Position numbers and translations under genes: made by a program. DNA of 64,000 bases from the NCBI GenBank assembly GCA_964371945.1, contig CAYJPA010000017.1, positions 1 to 64,000 of the forward strand. Reading direction: 5' to 3'. The first letter of the stretch is position 1, and each line of letters begins with the position of its first letter. The notes below the pieces were generated by a model. It was given only the letters and a program-made list of their open reading frames with translations, had not been told where the DNA came from and did not search any database. This stretch comes from CAYJPA01 sp964371945. GTDB lineage: Bacteria > Chloroflexota > Chloroflexia > Thermomicrobiales > UBA6265. Positions 37,389 to 46,400 of the stretch are shown piece after piece.

Positions 37389-37407
37389 GTCCAATAAGCA
37401 ATTGGAC
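37389..37407. promoter_or_regulatory. Inverted repeat, candidate MocR operator
   Basis: GTCCAAT and ATTGGAC are a perfect 7-bp inverted repeat with a 5-base spacer (AAGCA), 37 bases before the regulator's start codon. The right arm could also serve as a TTGGAC -35 box for the divergent operon. It fits the usual place of a MocR/GntR operator. Confidence 0.55.
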
Positions 37408-37479
37408 ATTTGAGATCCGGCCGCGTTGTGAATAATGGCAGTTCAAACAAACGAGCGAAACCGCATCAAGGGGGCTTTC

Positions 37480-37908
37480 ATGGATCGAACGTATATCGCT
37501 GTCAACAAAACGGCACTCGAACGTCTTCGCGGTTTCATTGCCGGCGCCGGCGAAGATCTACTGCGGCGTCCGATGTCGGACGGTTGGACCGTCTCGGCCT
37601 ATCTGGCGCACATGGCGTTCTTCGACCGCCGGGTCTCCCGCATCCTCGACCGGATCAATCGCGACGGACTGAGCCCTTCGCCATACGATGTCCATATCCT
37701 GAACGATGCGATGAAACCAGCCTGGTTGCTGCTCTCCCCGGCCGACGCGGCCGCCGAAGCGCTCGCTGCCGCCGAAGAAGCGGACGCCGCGGTCGAGCGC
37801 ATTTCGGACGAAATGTTGACCGCGATTATCGCCGAGAAGATCTTGTCAGTCGATCGCGCGCATCATCGCAACAACCATCTCGACGAATTCGAAGCGCTCA
37901 CGGGATGA
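37480..37908 (+). CDS. DinB-like four-helix protein
   Basis: 142 residues. RPMSDGWTVSAYLAHMAFFDRR is the core helix pattern of DinB/maleylpyruvate-isomerase-like proteins, and the C-terminal DRAHHRNNHLDEF gives further metal-type His residues. Such proteins often bind a divalent metal or a low-molecular-weight thiol. AAGGGGG stands seven bases before the ATG; an in-frame ATG at 37435 has no ribosome-binding site. The last four bases overlap azlC (ATGA), so it is part of the same operon. Confidence 0.8.
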   Translation: MDRTYIAVNKTALERLRGFIAGAGEDLLRRPMSDGWTVSAYLAHMAFFDRRVSRILDRINRDGLSPSPYDVHILNDAMKPAWLLLSPADAAAEALAAAEEADAAVERISDEMLTAIIAEKILSVDRAHHRNNHLDEFEALTG

Positions 37909-38627
37909 CCTTCACGTTCAGTTCAATAACCGATGGGATTGACCGCGCCGAAGTCCGGCGGGGGTTCTTAGGGATCATTCCACTCCGGTTCGGCGCCGTC
38001 CCGTTCGCGATCGCCTTCTCACTGGTTTCGAGCACCAGCGGTCTGTCGGCCGTCGAAACCTGCGCGCTGAGCCTCTTTGTCTTCGCGGGCTCCGCCCAGC
38101 TCGCGTTCGTGAATCTGTCCAGAGAAAACGGGGGCACAATCGCGATACTGGCGACAGTGCTGCTGCTGAATCTCCGGCACTTCCTGTATGGGTTGTCGCT
38201 CAACAATCACTTGCCAAAAGACCTCAGGCCACGCCGCCCGGTGCTGGCTTACTTTCTAACCGATGAATCGTACGGATTCACGATTCGGGAGTACCTGGAT
38301 GGTCGCGGGAGTCCCGGCTTTCTCTTTGGCGCCAGCGTAAGCCTGTTTGTCAGCTATATGGGCGCGACCGTCGCCGGCGTGACCATGGGCGGCCTGATTC
38401 CCGATTCCGATCGATTAGGACTCGATTTCGTCTTTCCGCTCTCGTTTATGGCGTTGCTGCTCCCGCTCCTTCGCAAGCGATTGGATCTGGTTGTCGCCCT
38501 GGTCGCCGGCGCCATGGCATTCGGCTTGAGCAGAGAATTCAATGGCGGTGTCACGATTTTGATCTCGACGTTCTGCGCGGCAATCGCCGGAGCATCGCTG
38601 CGTCACATCCAAGAGACAGCATCATGA
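37905..38627 (+). CDS. azlC: AzlC-type amino-acid exporter large subunit
   Basis: 240 residues with about seven membrane helices. GIIPLRFGAVPFAIAFSLVS, FVFAGSAQLAFVNL and LNLRHFLYGLSL are the AzlC/YgaZ signature. With AzlD it exports branched-chain amino acids or related compounds. It overlaps the DinB-like gene upstream and azlD downstream by four bases each, so all three are coupled. Confidence 0.92.
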   Translation: MTFTFSSITDGIDRAEVRRGFLGIIPLRFGAVPFAIAFSLVSSTSGLSAVETCALSLFVFAGSAQLAFVNLSRENGGTIAILATVLLLNLRHFLYGLSLNNHLPKDLRPRRPVLAYFLTDESYGFTIREYLDGRGSPGFLFGASVSLFVSYMGATVAGVTMGGLIPDSDRLGLDFVFPLSFMALLLPLLRKRLDLVVALVAGAMAFGLSREFNGGVTILISTFCAAIAGASLRHIQETAS

Positions 38628-38926
38628 ACGAAACCTATCTGCCAGTAATCGGGGCGGCGGCAATCATCACCTACCTCACCCGCTTCACCGGCTTGAGTCC
38701 CGGCAAACGGCAACCCCCGGCCTTCGTGCGCCATTTTCTCTCGTTCGTGCCGGTCTCCGCGTTTGCGGCCTTGCTCGTGCCCGATCTGGTGCGGGGAGGC
38801 AACGACGCGGCCCCAAGATTGCTTGGGGCCGGAATCGCGGCAATGGTCGTCCTCTACTTCGGCAAACTCTGGGCCTGCATCGCAGTCGGCATGACCGTCT
38901 ACTGGCTCTCCGGCTGGCTCCTCTGA
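38624..38926 (+). CDS. azlD: AzlD-type exporter small subunit
   Basis: 100 residues and four short membrane helices: ITYLTRFTGLSPG, FLSFVPVSAFAALLVPDL and VLYFGKLWACIAVGMTVYW. This is the usual small partner of AzlC. The start overlaps the azlC stop by four bases. It ends 30 bases before the convergent fabI stop. Confidence 0.92.
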   Translation: MNETYLPVIGAAAIITYLTRFTGLSPGKRQPPAFVRHFLSFVPVSAFAALLVPDLVRGGNDAAPRLLGAGIAAMVVLYFGKLWACIAVGMTVYWLSGWLL

Positions 38927-38956
38927 GCCGACGAGCCGACAAGACGACTCCGTCCG

Positions 38957-39739
38957 CTACATCCCCATCATGTGGTAGCCGTTGTCGACGAAGATCGTCT
39001 CTCCGGTGATGCTCGAGGCCCCGTCGCTGGCGAGGAAAACGGCAACTGGAGCCACCCGCGTGGCATTGAACTCATCCTTGATCGGCGACCGCTCGGTCAG
39101 GAAGTTATACATGTCCATGAAGCCCGGAATGCCGCGTGCGGCCGCGGTTTTGACCGGCCCCGCCGAGATCGCGTTGACCCGAACGCGCTGCTCGCCGAGA
39201 TCGGCGGCCAGGTAGCGGACGGTTGATTCCAGCGCGGCTTTGGCCACGCCCATCACGTTGTACTTGGGGAACGCGCGGTCAGAACCGAGATAGGTCAGGG
39301 TGATGATGCTGCCGCCATCGGTCATCAGCGGCACGACGCGTTGCGCCGACGCGACCAGGGAATAGCAGCTCACGCTCAGGGCGATCTTGAATCCGTCTCT
39401 CGTTGTTTCGAGGAAGCGGCCCTTGAGCTCGCCCGCCGGCGCGAACCCAATACTGTGCACCAGGGAATCGACCCGCCCGAAATCCGCTTCCAACGACGCA
39501 CGCAACGCATCGAGACTTTCGTCGGATTCGACATCGCACTGATAGGCAATGCTGCCAGGCGACGAGGCAACAAAGGCATCGGCGTCCCGTTTCGAGCGCT
39601 CATCGAGATAGGTGATCGCCACCCGCGCGCCGGCCTTTGCCATTTCTTCCGCGATCGCCCAGCCGATGCTCCACTTATTGAGCACGCCCATCACAACGCA
39701 ATGCTTGCCAGCCAGCAACCCGCTTCCCTGCTCCGACAT
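38957..39739 (-). CDS. fabI: Enoyl-[acyl-carrier-protein] reductase FabI
   Basis: 260 residues, the normal FabI length. It reduces the enoyl-ACP double bond with NADH in the last step of each fatty-acid elongation round. The nucleotide site reads VMGVLNKWSIGWAIAEEMAK, and the catalytic Tyr-x6-Lys is in PKYNVMGVAKAALE. The C-terminus GETIFVDNGYHMMGM is family-typical. I chose ATG 39739, nine bases behind GGGAG; two earlier in-frame Met codons are less well placed. It is a single gene, unlinked to other fab genes in this window. Confidence 0.95.
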   Translation of the reverse strand: MSEQGSGLLAGKHCVVMGVLNKWSIGWAIAEEMAKAGARVAITYLDERSKRDADAFVASSPGSIAYQCDVESDESLDALRASLEADFGRVDSLVHSIGFAPAGELKGRFLETTRDGFKIALSVSCYSLVASAQRVVPLMTDGGSIITLTYLGSDRAFPKYNVMGVAKAALESTVRYLAADLGEQRVRVNAISAGPVKTAAARGIPGFMDMYNFLTERSPIKDEFNATRVAPVAVFLASDGASSITGETIFVDNGYHMMGM

Positions 39740-39897
39740 TGTCTTCATCTCCCGTTGGCCGCCAGGGCCATCCTTGGGTTTCATCTAAAATCGCCGGCGG
39801 GTTTCCGCGCAACGTTTGGTGCATGATACTCACACGATCGTTGTTCGGGGCCACGGAACCCCCGAACACATGACATCACCGAGGGTGAGGGGGATTT

Positions 39898-40962
39898 GTG
39901 AGCGAGCAATTGATTCCATATTTCGACGGTCACAACGATACTGTGCTGAGCCTGCGTGAAACCGGCCGCTCCTTCTTCGAGTCCAGCGAGACCGGACATA
40001 TCGATCTTCCCCGGGCGAAAGCAGGAGGACTTGCTGGCGGATTCTTCGCGGTTTGGGTTCCGGATCCGGGCGTTGAGCTTGACACCGAAGATCCGAACGA
40101 TGCGACCAGTCTGTACAGCAGCGTCGACAAACTTCCGCCGATGATGGGGACCAGCCACGCCCAAAGTTCAGCGCTGAGCTCGCTGGCAACGCTGCTCCGG
40201 ATCGAAGCCGCTTCCAACGGAGAGGTGAAAATCATCCGCACAGCAGAAGAACTTCGCAATTGCATCGCCAGCGGAACCTTCGCGATGGAGCTGCATATCG
40301 AAGGCGCGGAACCGATCGACGAGGGACTCGACTCGCTCGAAGTCTTCTACCAGGCGGGTCTACGATCGCTCGGACTTGTCTGGTCCCGCTCCAACATCTT
40401 CGGCCACGGCGTACCGTTTCAATTCCCATCGTCGCCGGACACCGGGCCCGGCCTGACGGAAGCCGGCAAATCCCTCGTGCGTGCGTGCAATCGACTGGGG
40501 GTCGTCGTCGATCTCTCGCATCTCAACGAAAAGGGCTTTTGGGATGTCGCCGATCGAACCGAAGACCCGCTGGTCGCAACGCACTGTGGCGCACATGCAA
40601 TCTGCCCTTCGTCCCGGAATTTGACGGACAAACAATTGGACGCCGTGCGCGATTCCGAAGGCATCGTTGGCGTGAACTTTCATGTCGGCTTCCTAAACTC
40701 CGAGGGACACCATGAAGCCGATAAGACATCGTTGACCGCCATCGTCGATCACTTGGAGTACATGGTCTCCCGCATGGGGATCGATTATGTCGCCTTCGGC
40801 TCCGATTTCGATGGCGCGACAATGCCCTCCGATCTGAAAGATGTCGCCGGTCTCCCCAAGATCACCAATGAGCTCCGCACCAGAGGCTATGACGACGCCG
40901 CGCTCCGGAAGATCGCCTACGAAAACTGGCTCCGCATCTTCACCAGAACGTGGGGCGCGTAG
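39898..40962 (+). CDS. Membrane-dipeptidase family (M19) zinc dipeptidase
   Basis: 354 residues from a GTG with GAGGGGG upstream. Metal ligands of the M19 (renal dipeptidase) family are visible: the HxD in FDGHNDTVLS, Glu in MELHIEGAEPI, and His residues in VVDLSHLNEKGFWDV and VATHCGAHAI; GSDFDGATMP is the family C-terminal motif. It hydrolyses dipeptides. There is no signal peptide or anchor, so it is probably cytoplasmic. It is followed 19 bases later by an SRPBCC gene. Confidence 0.92.
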   Translation: MSEQLIPYFDGHNDTVLSLRETGRSFFESSETGHIDLPRAKAGGLAGGFFAVWVPDPGVELDTEDPNDATSLYSSVDKLPPMMGTSHAQSSALSSLATLLRIEAASNGEVKIIRTAEELRNCIASGTFAMELHIEGAEPIDEGLDSLEVFYQAGLRSLGLVWSRSNIFGHGVPFQFPSSPDTGPGLTEAGKSLVRACNRLGVVVDLSHLNEKGFWDVADRTEDPLVATHCGAHAICPSSRNLTDKQLDAVRDSEGIVGVNFHVGFLNSEGHHEADKTSLTAIVDHLEYMVSRMGIDYVAFGSDFDGATMPSDLKDVAGLPKITNELRTRGYDDAALRKIAYENWLRIFTRTWGA

Positions 40963-40981
40963 CGGCAAGGGGAGAGGCGAT

Positions 40982-41494
40982 TTGACAGTCGAAGGTGATT
41001 TGCGCTTAGCACAAACTCCCGTGGCCAAAGCGGAGATGCTGATCCGGCGGCCTATTGCCGAGGTCTTCGAGGCTTTCATCGACCCCACGAACACGTCGAA
41101 ATTCTGGTTCACCAATGGCAGTGGACGGCTGGAACCCGGCGCAAAGATCCGTTGGGAATGGGAGATGTACGGGGCTTCAGCGGAGGTCGAGGTCAAGACC
41201 ATCGAGCAGAATGAGCGGATATTGGTTGATTGGGGCGACTCGGACTCGTCGACCACCGTCGAGTGGCGTTTCACCCATCTCGGAGTCGACTCGACCTTCG
41301 TCAGCATCACGAACTCGGGTCTTCATGGAACCGGCGATGAGATCGTCCAACAGGTCGTCGATTCAACCGAGGGATTCGCACTTGTGCTCGCCAATCTCAA
41401 AGCACTTCTCGAGCACAACATCACCCTCAATCTCGTCCTGGACCGCTTTCCGAAGGGCATCGAAGATCATTGCCTTAAGGAGGAAGTCGAATGA
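40982..41494 (+). CDS. SRPBCC/AHSA1-like protein
   Basis: 170 residues with a START/Bet v1-like fold: AEMLIRRPIAEVFEAFIDP, FWFTNGSGRLEPGAKIRWE and VEWRFTHLGVDSTFVSITN. I chose a TTG at 40982, four bases after GGGGAGAGG, which is well placed behind the dipeptidase gene. The ligand is unknown. The end of the gene contains a strong AAGGAGG followed by an ATG that overlaps the stop, but no gene follows. Confidence 0.82.
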   Translation: MTVEGDLRLAQTPVAKAEMLIRRPIAEVFEAFIDPTNTSKFWFTNGSGRLEPGAKIRWEWEMYGASAEVEVKTIEQNERILVDWGDSDSSTTVEWRFTHLGVDSTFVSITNSGLHGTGDEIVQQVVDSTEGFALVLANLKALLEHNITLNLVLDRFPKGIEDHCLKEEVE

Positions 41495-41508
41495 CCACCG
41501 CGCCGTAG
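41491..41508 (+). pseudogene. Start codon and ribosome-binding site of a lost gene
   Basis: AAGGAGG at 41477-41483 precedes an ATG (41491) that overlaps the SRPBCC stop as ATGA, exactly like a coupled operon gene. The frame closes after five codons at a TAG. The TAG lies where a repeat-like stretch begins (a 12-bp palindrome ACGGCATGCCGT is at 41513-41524). The body of the downstream gene appears to have been deleted. Confidence 0.45.
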
Positions 41509-41561
41509 GGACACGGCATGCCGTAACCTTACCCGCGGTGACGACCAAGACGACGCGCAAA

Positions 41562-41587
41562 AGCCCGGCGGGAAATCCCGCCGGGCT
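41562..41587 (-). terminator. Rho-independent terminator of rpsR
   Basis: An 11-bp perfect stem (AGCCCGGCGGG / CCCGCCGGGCT) with a 4-base loop. Read on the minus strand it is followed by TTTTG and lies 26 bases behind the rpsR stop. It also lies between convergent units and may work both ways. Confidence 0.85.
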
Positions 41588-41612
41588 GAATGTTCTCTCG
41601 ACCGCTCGCGAT

Positions 41613-41993
41613 CTACCGGCGTTTGTCGACCGGTACGAACGGCAGCAACGCCAGATGGCGCGCGCGCTTGATCGCCAGGGTCAGATTACGCTGGATGTTC
41701 GCCGAGCAGTGCGTCTTGCGACGCGGCAGAATCTTGCCCCGCTCGTCGATCGCCAGCCGAAGCCGCGCTATGTCCTTGTAGTCGACGATCTCGTTATCGG
41801 CAAAGATCGGCTGCTTGCGCCGGGCCGGGCCACCGCGACGTCCACCAGGACCGCCACGTCCCCGGAATCCGCCGGCACGCTCGCCGCGGTCACCGCGATC
41901 GCCGCCGCCAGCGCCGAACCGGGAAGAACGCTCACCGCCGTCGCCGCCGCGTCCGCCGTCCGCGGGACCCTGAGAATTTCGATTGTTATCCAT
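41613..41993 (-). CDS. rpsR: 30S ribosomal protein S18 with Arg/Gly-rich N-terminal extension
   Basis: 126 residues; typical S18 is 70-90. The C-terminal about 70 residues are plain S18 (VDYKDIARLRLAIDERGKIL, PRRKTHCSANIQRNLTLAIK and RARHLALLPFVP). The first about 55 residues are almost wholly Gly, Arg, Asp and Ser, with GGDRGDRGERAGG and FRGRGGPGGRRGG runs, so an unstructured, nucleic-acid-binding-like tail. The gene is alone; rpsF, ssb and rplI, its usual neighbours, are not here. The strong terminator behind it supports a single-gene transcript. Confidence 0.93.
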   Translation of the reverse strand: MDNNRNSQGPADGGRGGDGGERSSRFGAGGGDRGDRGERAGGFRGRGGPGGRRGGPARRKQPIFADNEIVDYKDIARLRLAIDERGKILPRRKTHCSANIQRNLTLAIKRARHLALLPFVPVDKRR

Positions 41994-42194
41994 AAGGTCT
42001 CAACAACTCCTCAATCGCGAACCGAACCGGAATAGTGTACTCCATGTCGGGCTTTTGCCAACAATGAACCGGGACGTGGGCGAGTTCAGTTCCGCCGAAT
42101 CCCTCTCTTTTCCTCTCAATCATGACTCGGGTTTATTCTTCGCACGGTAGAATAGGCGACGTTCGAACGGACGGCAGCGCCGGCCCAGTTCATT

Positions 42195-42740
42195 GTGGTG
42201 GCTCTGAAACCTGGAAGTGCGCTCGTGACGTTCGCAAACGCAACGACGGCAAAAGTGATCGTCTTCGCCAATCGCCATATGTTGCTCGCTGAGATGATCA
42301 CCCACGGCCGCCGCCTGAGCGACCTGGCGAACGATCCCTTGAAGGCGCATCTCGAGCTCGAACGTGTACGAGTTAACGTGCCTGAGAAGCCCGACGAGAC
42401 CGTCGGATCGTTCGAGCATATGGTGATCAAAAAGGTTGTTGTTCAGGCGATTCTGATTCTCTTTGAGCCGCCAAGGCAGACCCAGCAGCGACTCGCCAAC
42501 TACGTTCCCAAATCGCGTATCAGAGTAGCGGCGCTGCTGCCTCCATTCCTGATGGCCGGAACGGTGCATATTTCCGGCAAAGTTGATCCGGCGGTCTGGA
42601 CACTCGAAGGCAATGGGGAAGCATTCGCCGTGATCTCCCAGGCCGATGTCACACTGACCGGTCGCCAGGGTGCTCCGCTCCATGTGCCGATCGCGCTGAT
42701 CAACCGCGCCCATATTGAAGCGGTCAGCACCAGCGATTAA
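42195..42740 (+). CDS. Hypothetical protein, mixed alpha/beta, about 181 residues
   Basis: Not recognised with confidence. The frame starts at a GTG and is followed by a two-part pattern: HGRRLSDLANDP in the first half, and later VHISGKVDPAVWTLEGNGEA then FAVISQADVTLTG. This resembles small domains (DUF6812-like) that I associate with Chloroflexota. There is no signal peptide or membrane helix. No clear Shine-Dalgarno precedes the GTG. The antisense strand is also open over this stretch, but its translation looks compositionally unnatural. It ends 13 bases before the convergent apt gene. Confidence 0.6.
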   Translation: MVALKPGSALVTFANATTAKVIVFANRHMLLAEMITHGRRLSDLANDPLKAHLELERVRVNVPEKPDETVGSFEHMVIKKVVVQAILILFEPPRQTQQRLANYVPKSRIRVAALLPPFLMAGTVHISGKVDPAVWTLEGNGEAFAVISQADVTLTGRQGAPLHVPIALINRAHIEAVSTSD

Positions 42741-42753
42741 GCGCGTTCGGGTT

Positions 42754-43284
42754 CTAGTACGCGATCAGGCTTGAAACCTGGTAGTCCCTCAGCTTGTCTC
42801 GGCCGGCGAGGAACGATAGCTCGATCAACAAACTGACGCCGACCACCTTCGCTCCGAGCCGCTCCACCAGATTCGCCGCCGCCCGAACCGTTCCGCCGGT
42901 CGCCAGCACATCGTCCACGATGAGCACGTGCTCGCCGGCCGCGATCGCGTCCGTGTGAATCTCGACACTACTCACGCCGTACTCGAGACCGTAGTCCTCG
43001 CGGTAGGTCGCGCTTGGCAGTTTGCCGATCTTCCGCACCAGGACCAGTCCTGCACCCAGCTCATATGCCACCGGTGCTCCGAGAATGAATCCGCGCGATT
43101 CGATTGCGACGACGTGATCGATTCCTGCATGGCCCGCGCCCATCGCCTGAATCGCGATCCGAAACGACGTCGGATCGGCGAGAAGTGGGGTAATGTCGAG
43201 GAAAAGGACTCCCGGCCGCGGAAAGTCCGGAACGTCCCGAATCTTCGATTTCAACAACTCGATATCGGTTCCGGTCAGACTCAT
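42754..43284 (-). CDS. apt: Adenine phosphoribosyltransferase
   Basis: 176 residues. It makes AMP from adenine and PRPP in purine salvage. The PRPP-binding loop HVLIVDDVLATGGTVRAA is complete, and IRDVPDFPRPGVLFLDITPL, IESRGFILGAPVAYELGAG and RKIGKLPSATYREDYGLEYG are family marks. The length is normal. The start region TGAGACCTTATG is identical over 12 bases to the one at rpsR. Confidence 0.95.
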   Translation of the reverse strand: MSLTGTDIELLKSKIRDVPDFPRPGVLFLDITPLLADPTSFRIAIQAMGAGHAGIDHVVAIESRGFILGAPVAYELGAGLVLVRKIGKLPSATYREDYGLEYGVSSVEIHTDAIAAGEHVLIVDDVLATGGTVRAAANLVERLGAKVVGVSLLIELSFLAGRDKLRDYQVSSLIAY

Positions 43285-43404
43285 AAGGTCTCATTGCTCC
43301 GACCGCGAATTGAACGTCTGCATCGCGAGAAATCCCGGCAAAGCGACGGCAGGTGGGAGTCTACCGCGTTCCACTTCGACCGGCTGTTCCGTCGTCAAAC
43401 GTCA

Positions 43405-46400
43405 TTAGCCATTTGTAACTTGTAGCGGTAAATGGACCGTAAACTTGCTGCCGGCGAGCTCGCTGCTCTCGACCGTGACCCGGCCGCCATGCTGCTCCAC
43501 GATTTGTCGTGCACCGGAAAGTCCGATTCCGGTTCCGGTAATCACCGCGGTGTTTACGGCTCTCCAGTAGCGCTCAAAGATGTGCGGCAAATCGGCCTCA
43601 GGGATGCCAATACCTTGGTCAGTAACGGTGAGCGCGGCCCAGGAAATGCCATTTTCGATCCGCGCGAGCCTCACGTCGATGACTCCTCCGTCCGGGCTGT
43701 ACTTGATTGCGTTGGTGATCAAATTGTCTACGACCCGCTCGATTCGCCCGGTATCCCAAACGCCGGCCAATTCGTCGTCCCCATCGTCCACCACGAACTC
43801 GTGGCGCTCGGATGCTTGCTGGTACACCTCGATAATGCCATGGACCAACGTTCGCAGATTGCATCGATCGACACGAAGCTCAAGGCTCTGACCTGCCCGC
43901 AGTCTGGCCACGTCCGCAAGCTCTTCGATTCTCCGGTTCATGCGCGACAACCCGCTGTCGAGTACCCCGAGCACCGAATCGACCGTTTCCAGATCGGCTT
44001 TGCCGGTCTTGATCCGCCGCCGCAGCAACTGCGTTTGGGCCTTCACCGCCGCCAGCGGGTTCTTCATATCGTGAGCGACATTTGCGACAAAGTCTTGCTC
44101 GAAGACTTCCTGGTTCTTGCGGTCGGTAACGTCGACATCGACCCCGAGCATTCGCATCGGCCTGCCCTCCTTGTCGTGGAAGGCCTCGCCTCGCACATAC
44201 AGCCAGCGCTCGTTCCCACTGGCATCTTTTGTCCTGTACTCGACGTCGTATGGAGCTCGTTCCTCGAGCGAGCGGCGAACCGCTTCCGCCACCATCTGCC
44301 GATCATCGGGATGAATCTTTTCGAGAAAGCCCCCGAGTGTGCTCGGAGCCGGACCGAGTCGCTTCTCGGCGGCCTCCGTCCAGATCAAGGTGTCGGTTTG
44401 CACATCCCAGTCCCAGGTATCGAACTGACCAGCTTCCAGTGCGAGCGACAATCGTTCCGCCGTCTCCCGTAGCTCTTCTTCAGCTCGCTTTCGATCGTGG
44501 ATGTCGGTGTTGGCGCCAACCCATTCGCGGACATTGCCATCTTCGTCAAAGACCGGAACGCCGCGCGCTGAAAAGTAGCGATAACTGCCGTCCCGCACCC
44601 GCACGCGGAACTCGTCTTCATGGATCGATCGGGATTCGACGGATCTTCGCCAGGTCGTGATCGTTCGCTCGACATCGTCAGGATGAATGACATCGAGCCA
44701 GCCGCTTCCGGCCATTTCGTTCACCGTCTGACCGGTGATCTCGGCCCACGAATCGCCAACAAAGAACGCGTTGCCGTCAGGCGATGTTCTCCAGACAACG
44801 GTCGACGTCGCCTCAACCAATGCTCGATACCGCTCCTCGCTTGCCGCGACAAGATGCTGCGCGAGCGTTCGTTCCGTGACGTCGATGGCCGATGCAACCA
44901 GATAGCTTATTTGATCGCCGTCTCCCCGGATCGCCCCGATCGCGATATCGATCGTGATCATTCTGCCGTCACCCAGCCGGGCCATCGCATCGTAGCGAAC
45001 GAACTCGCCGGCCGCGGCCCGCGCGATTGCTTCCTGCAGCCGCTCCTGGTTCTCTTGATCGAACGTAAAAGCGTAGATCTTCCACAGCGGCCTGTTGAGC
45101 AGTTCAGATTCCGGCACGCCTGAGACTGTCAATGCGGCGCGATTGACCGTGATCAGCGTCCCGTCGACCGACATTACCCCGACGAACGCAATCAGACTGT
45201 CGATCACCTCGCGAGCAAAGTATTCACGCGCTCGTAGCGCGTTCTCCGCTTGGCGTTGATCGGTGACATCGATATCGACGCCGATCCATTCGCGAACCGT
45301 TCCCTCGGAATCGCAAACAGGAACGGCGCGTAGCAGAAAGCTCCTCATTTCTCCTTTTGGCCGCCGCACGCGTTGTTCGAACTCGACCATCGAGCCCGAA
45401 GCGATACGCTCCTGCCAAATCGCGTTGCCAGGTTCGCGATCCTCCGGATGAACGTAAGCAAGCCATTCACTTCCGTCGAGATCGCCCGGTTCAGCCCCCG
45501 TCAATGCACTCCATCGCTCCTCCGGTGCGTGCAATCTGCCGGCCGCGTCCGCTGTCCATGTCACCTGCGTCGTGGCTTCGGTCAGCGCCCGTAGCCTCGA
45601 TTCGCGAACCGCCAGTTCATCGAGTGCGGACGCCTCACGTTGAGCAGCGTGATTAATGCCGCGTCCAATCCAGATTGCTCCACCCGCAACAGCGATACCC
45701 ACGACGGCAAGCCCCAAGAGCTCTTGAATCAGCGTTCGCCGGGCCGGCCCGATCAAATCCTGCCCCGGCAAGTCAATCAGAATCGTCCATCCGCCGCTGG
45801 GAGCATGCGCGTAACTAACGATCCGGTTCGACTCGCCCGTGATCCCGGTGACATTCTTCAGCACCCCTGAATCCGACGAACCGATCTCTTCGAGGAGTGG
45901 ACTGCCGGTCACATTTACCAACTCGGTCACTCCATCGGGTTGGGCGATGATGTTCCCCTGGCGGTCGAGAATCGTGACCGCGGTCGTTCCGAATCGCTGC
46001 TCCTTCGTCGCGTCGGCGAGCAGATCGAGCCTGATCGAACCGATAAGCACACCGTTGAGTACAAGCCGCTCGTCGAACGTTGGAACAGCCATTGCCAGGA
46101 GTGGCTTCTGCTCGAGACGGCCGACCACCGCTTCTGCGACATATGGCGCCTGGTTGGTCAGAACGAAACTGACATACGAGCGGTCGCTGACGTCGATCGG
46201 CAAGTCGTCGAGCGCTAGGCTCGTCGAGACACGGACGACTCCAGAGGTGTCCGTCCAACCAATGCCTCCAACGAACCCCAGTCGAACCGGATCAACCAGT
46301 TCGAAATAGTCACTCATTGCGGCGATATCGCCCGCGCGAACTACAGGCGCGGCGGCGATGGTGGTCAGGAGATCGAGGCGGTCTCGCAGAAAACGGTCGG

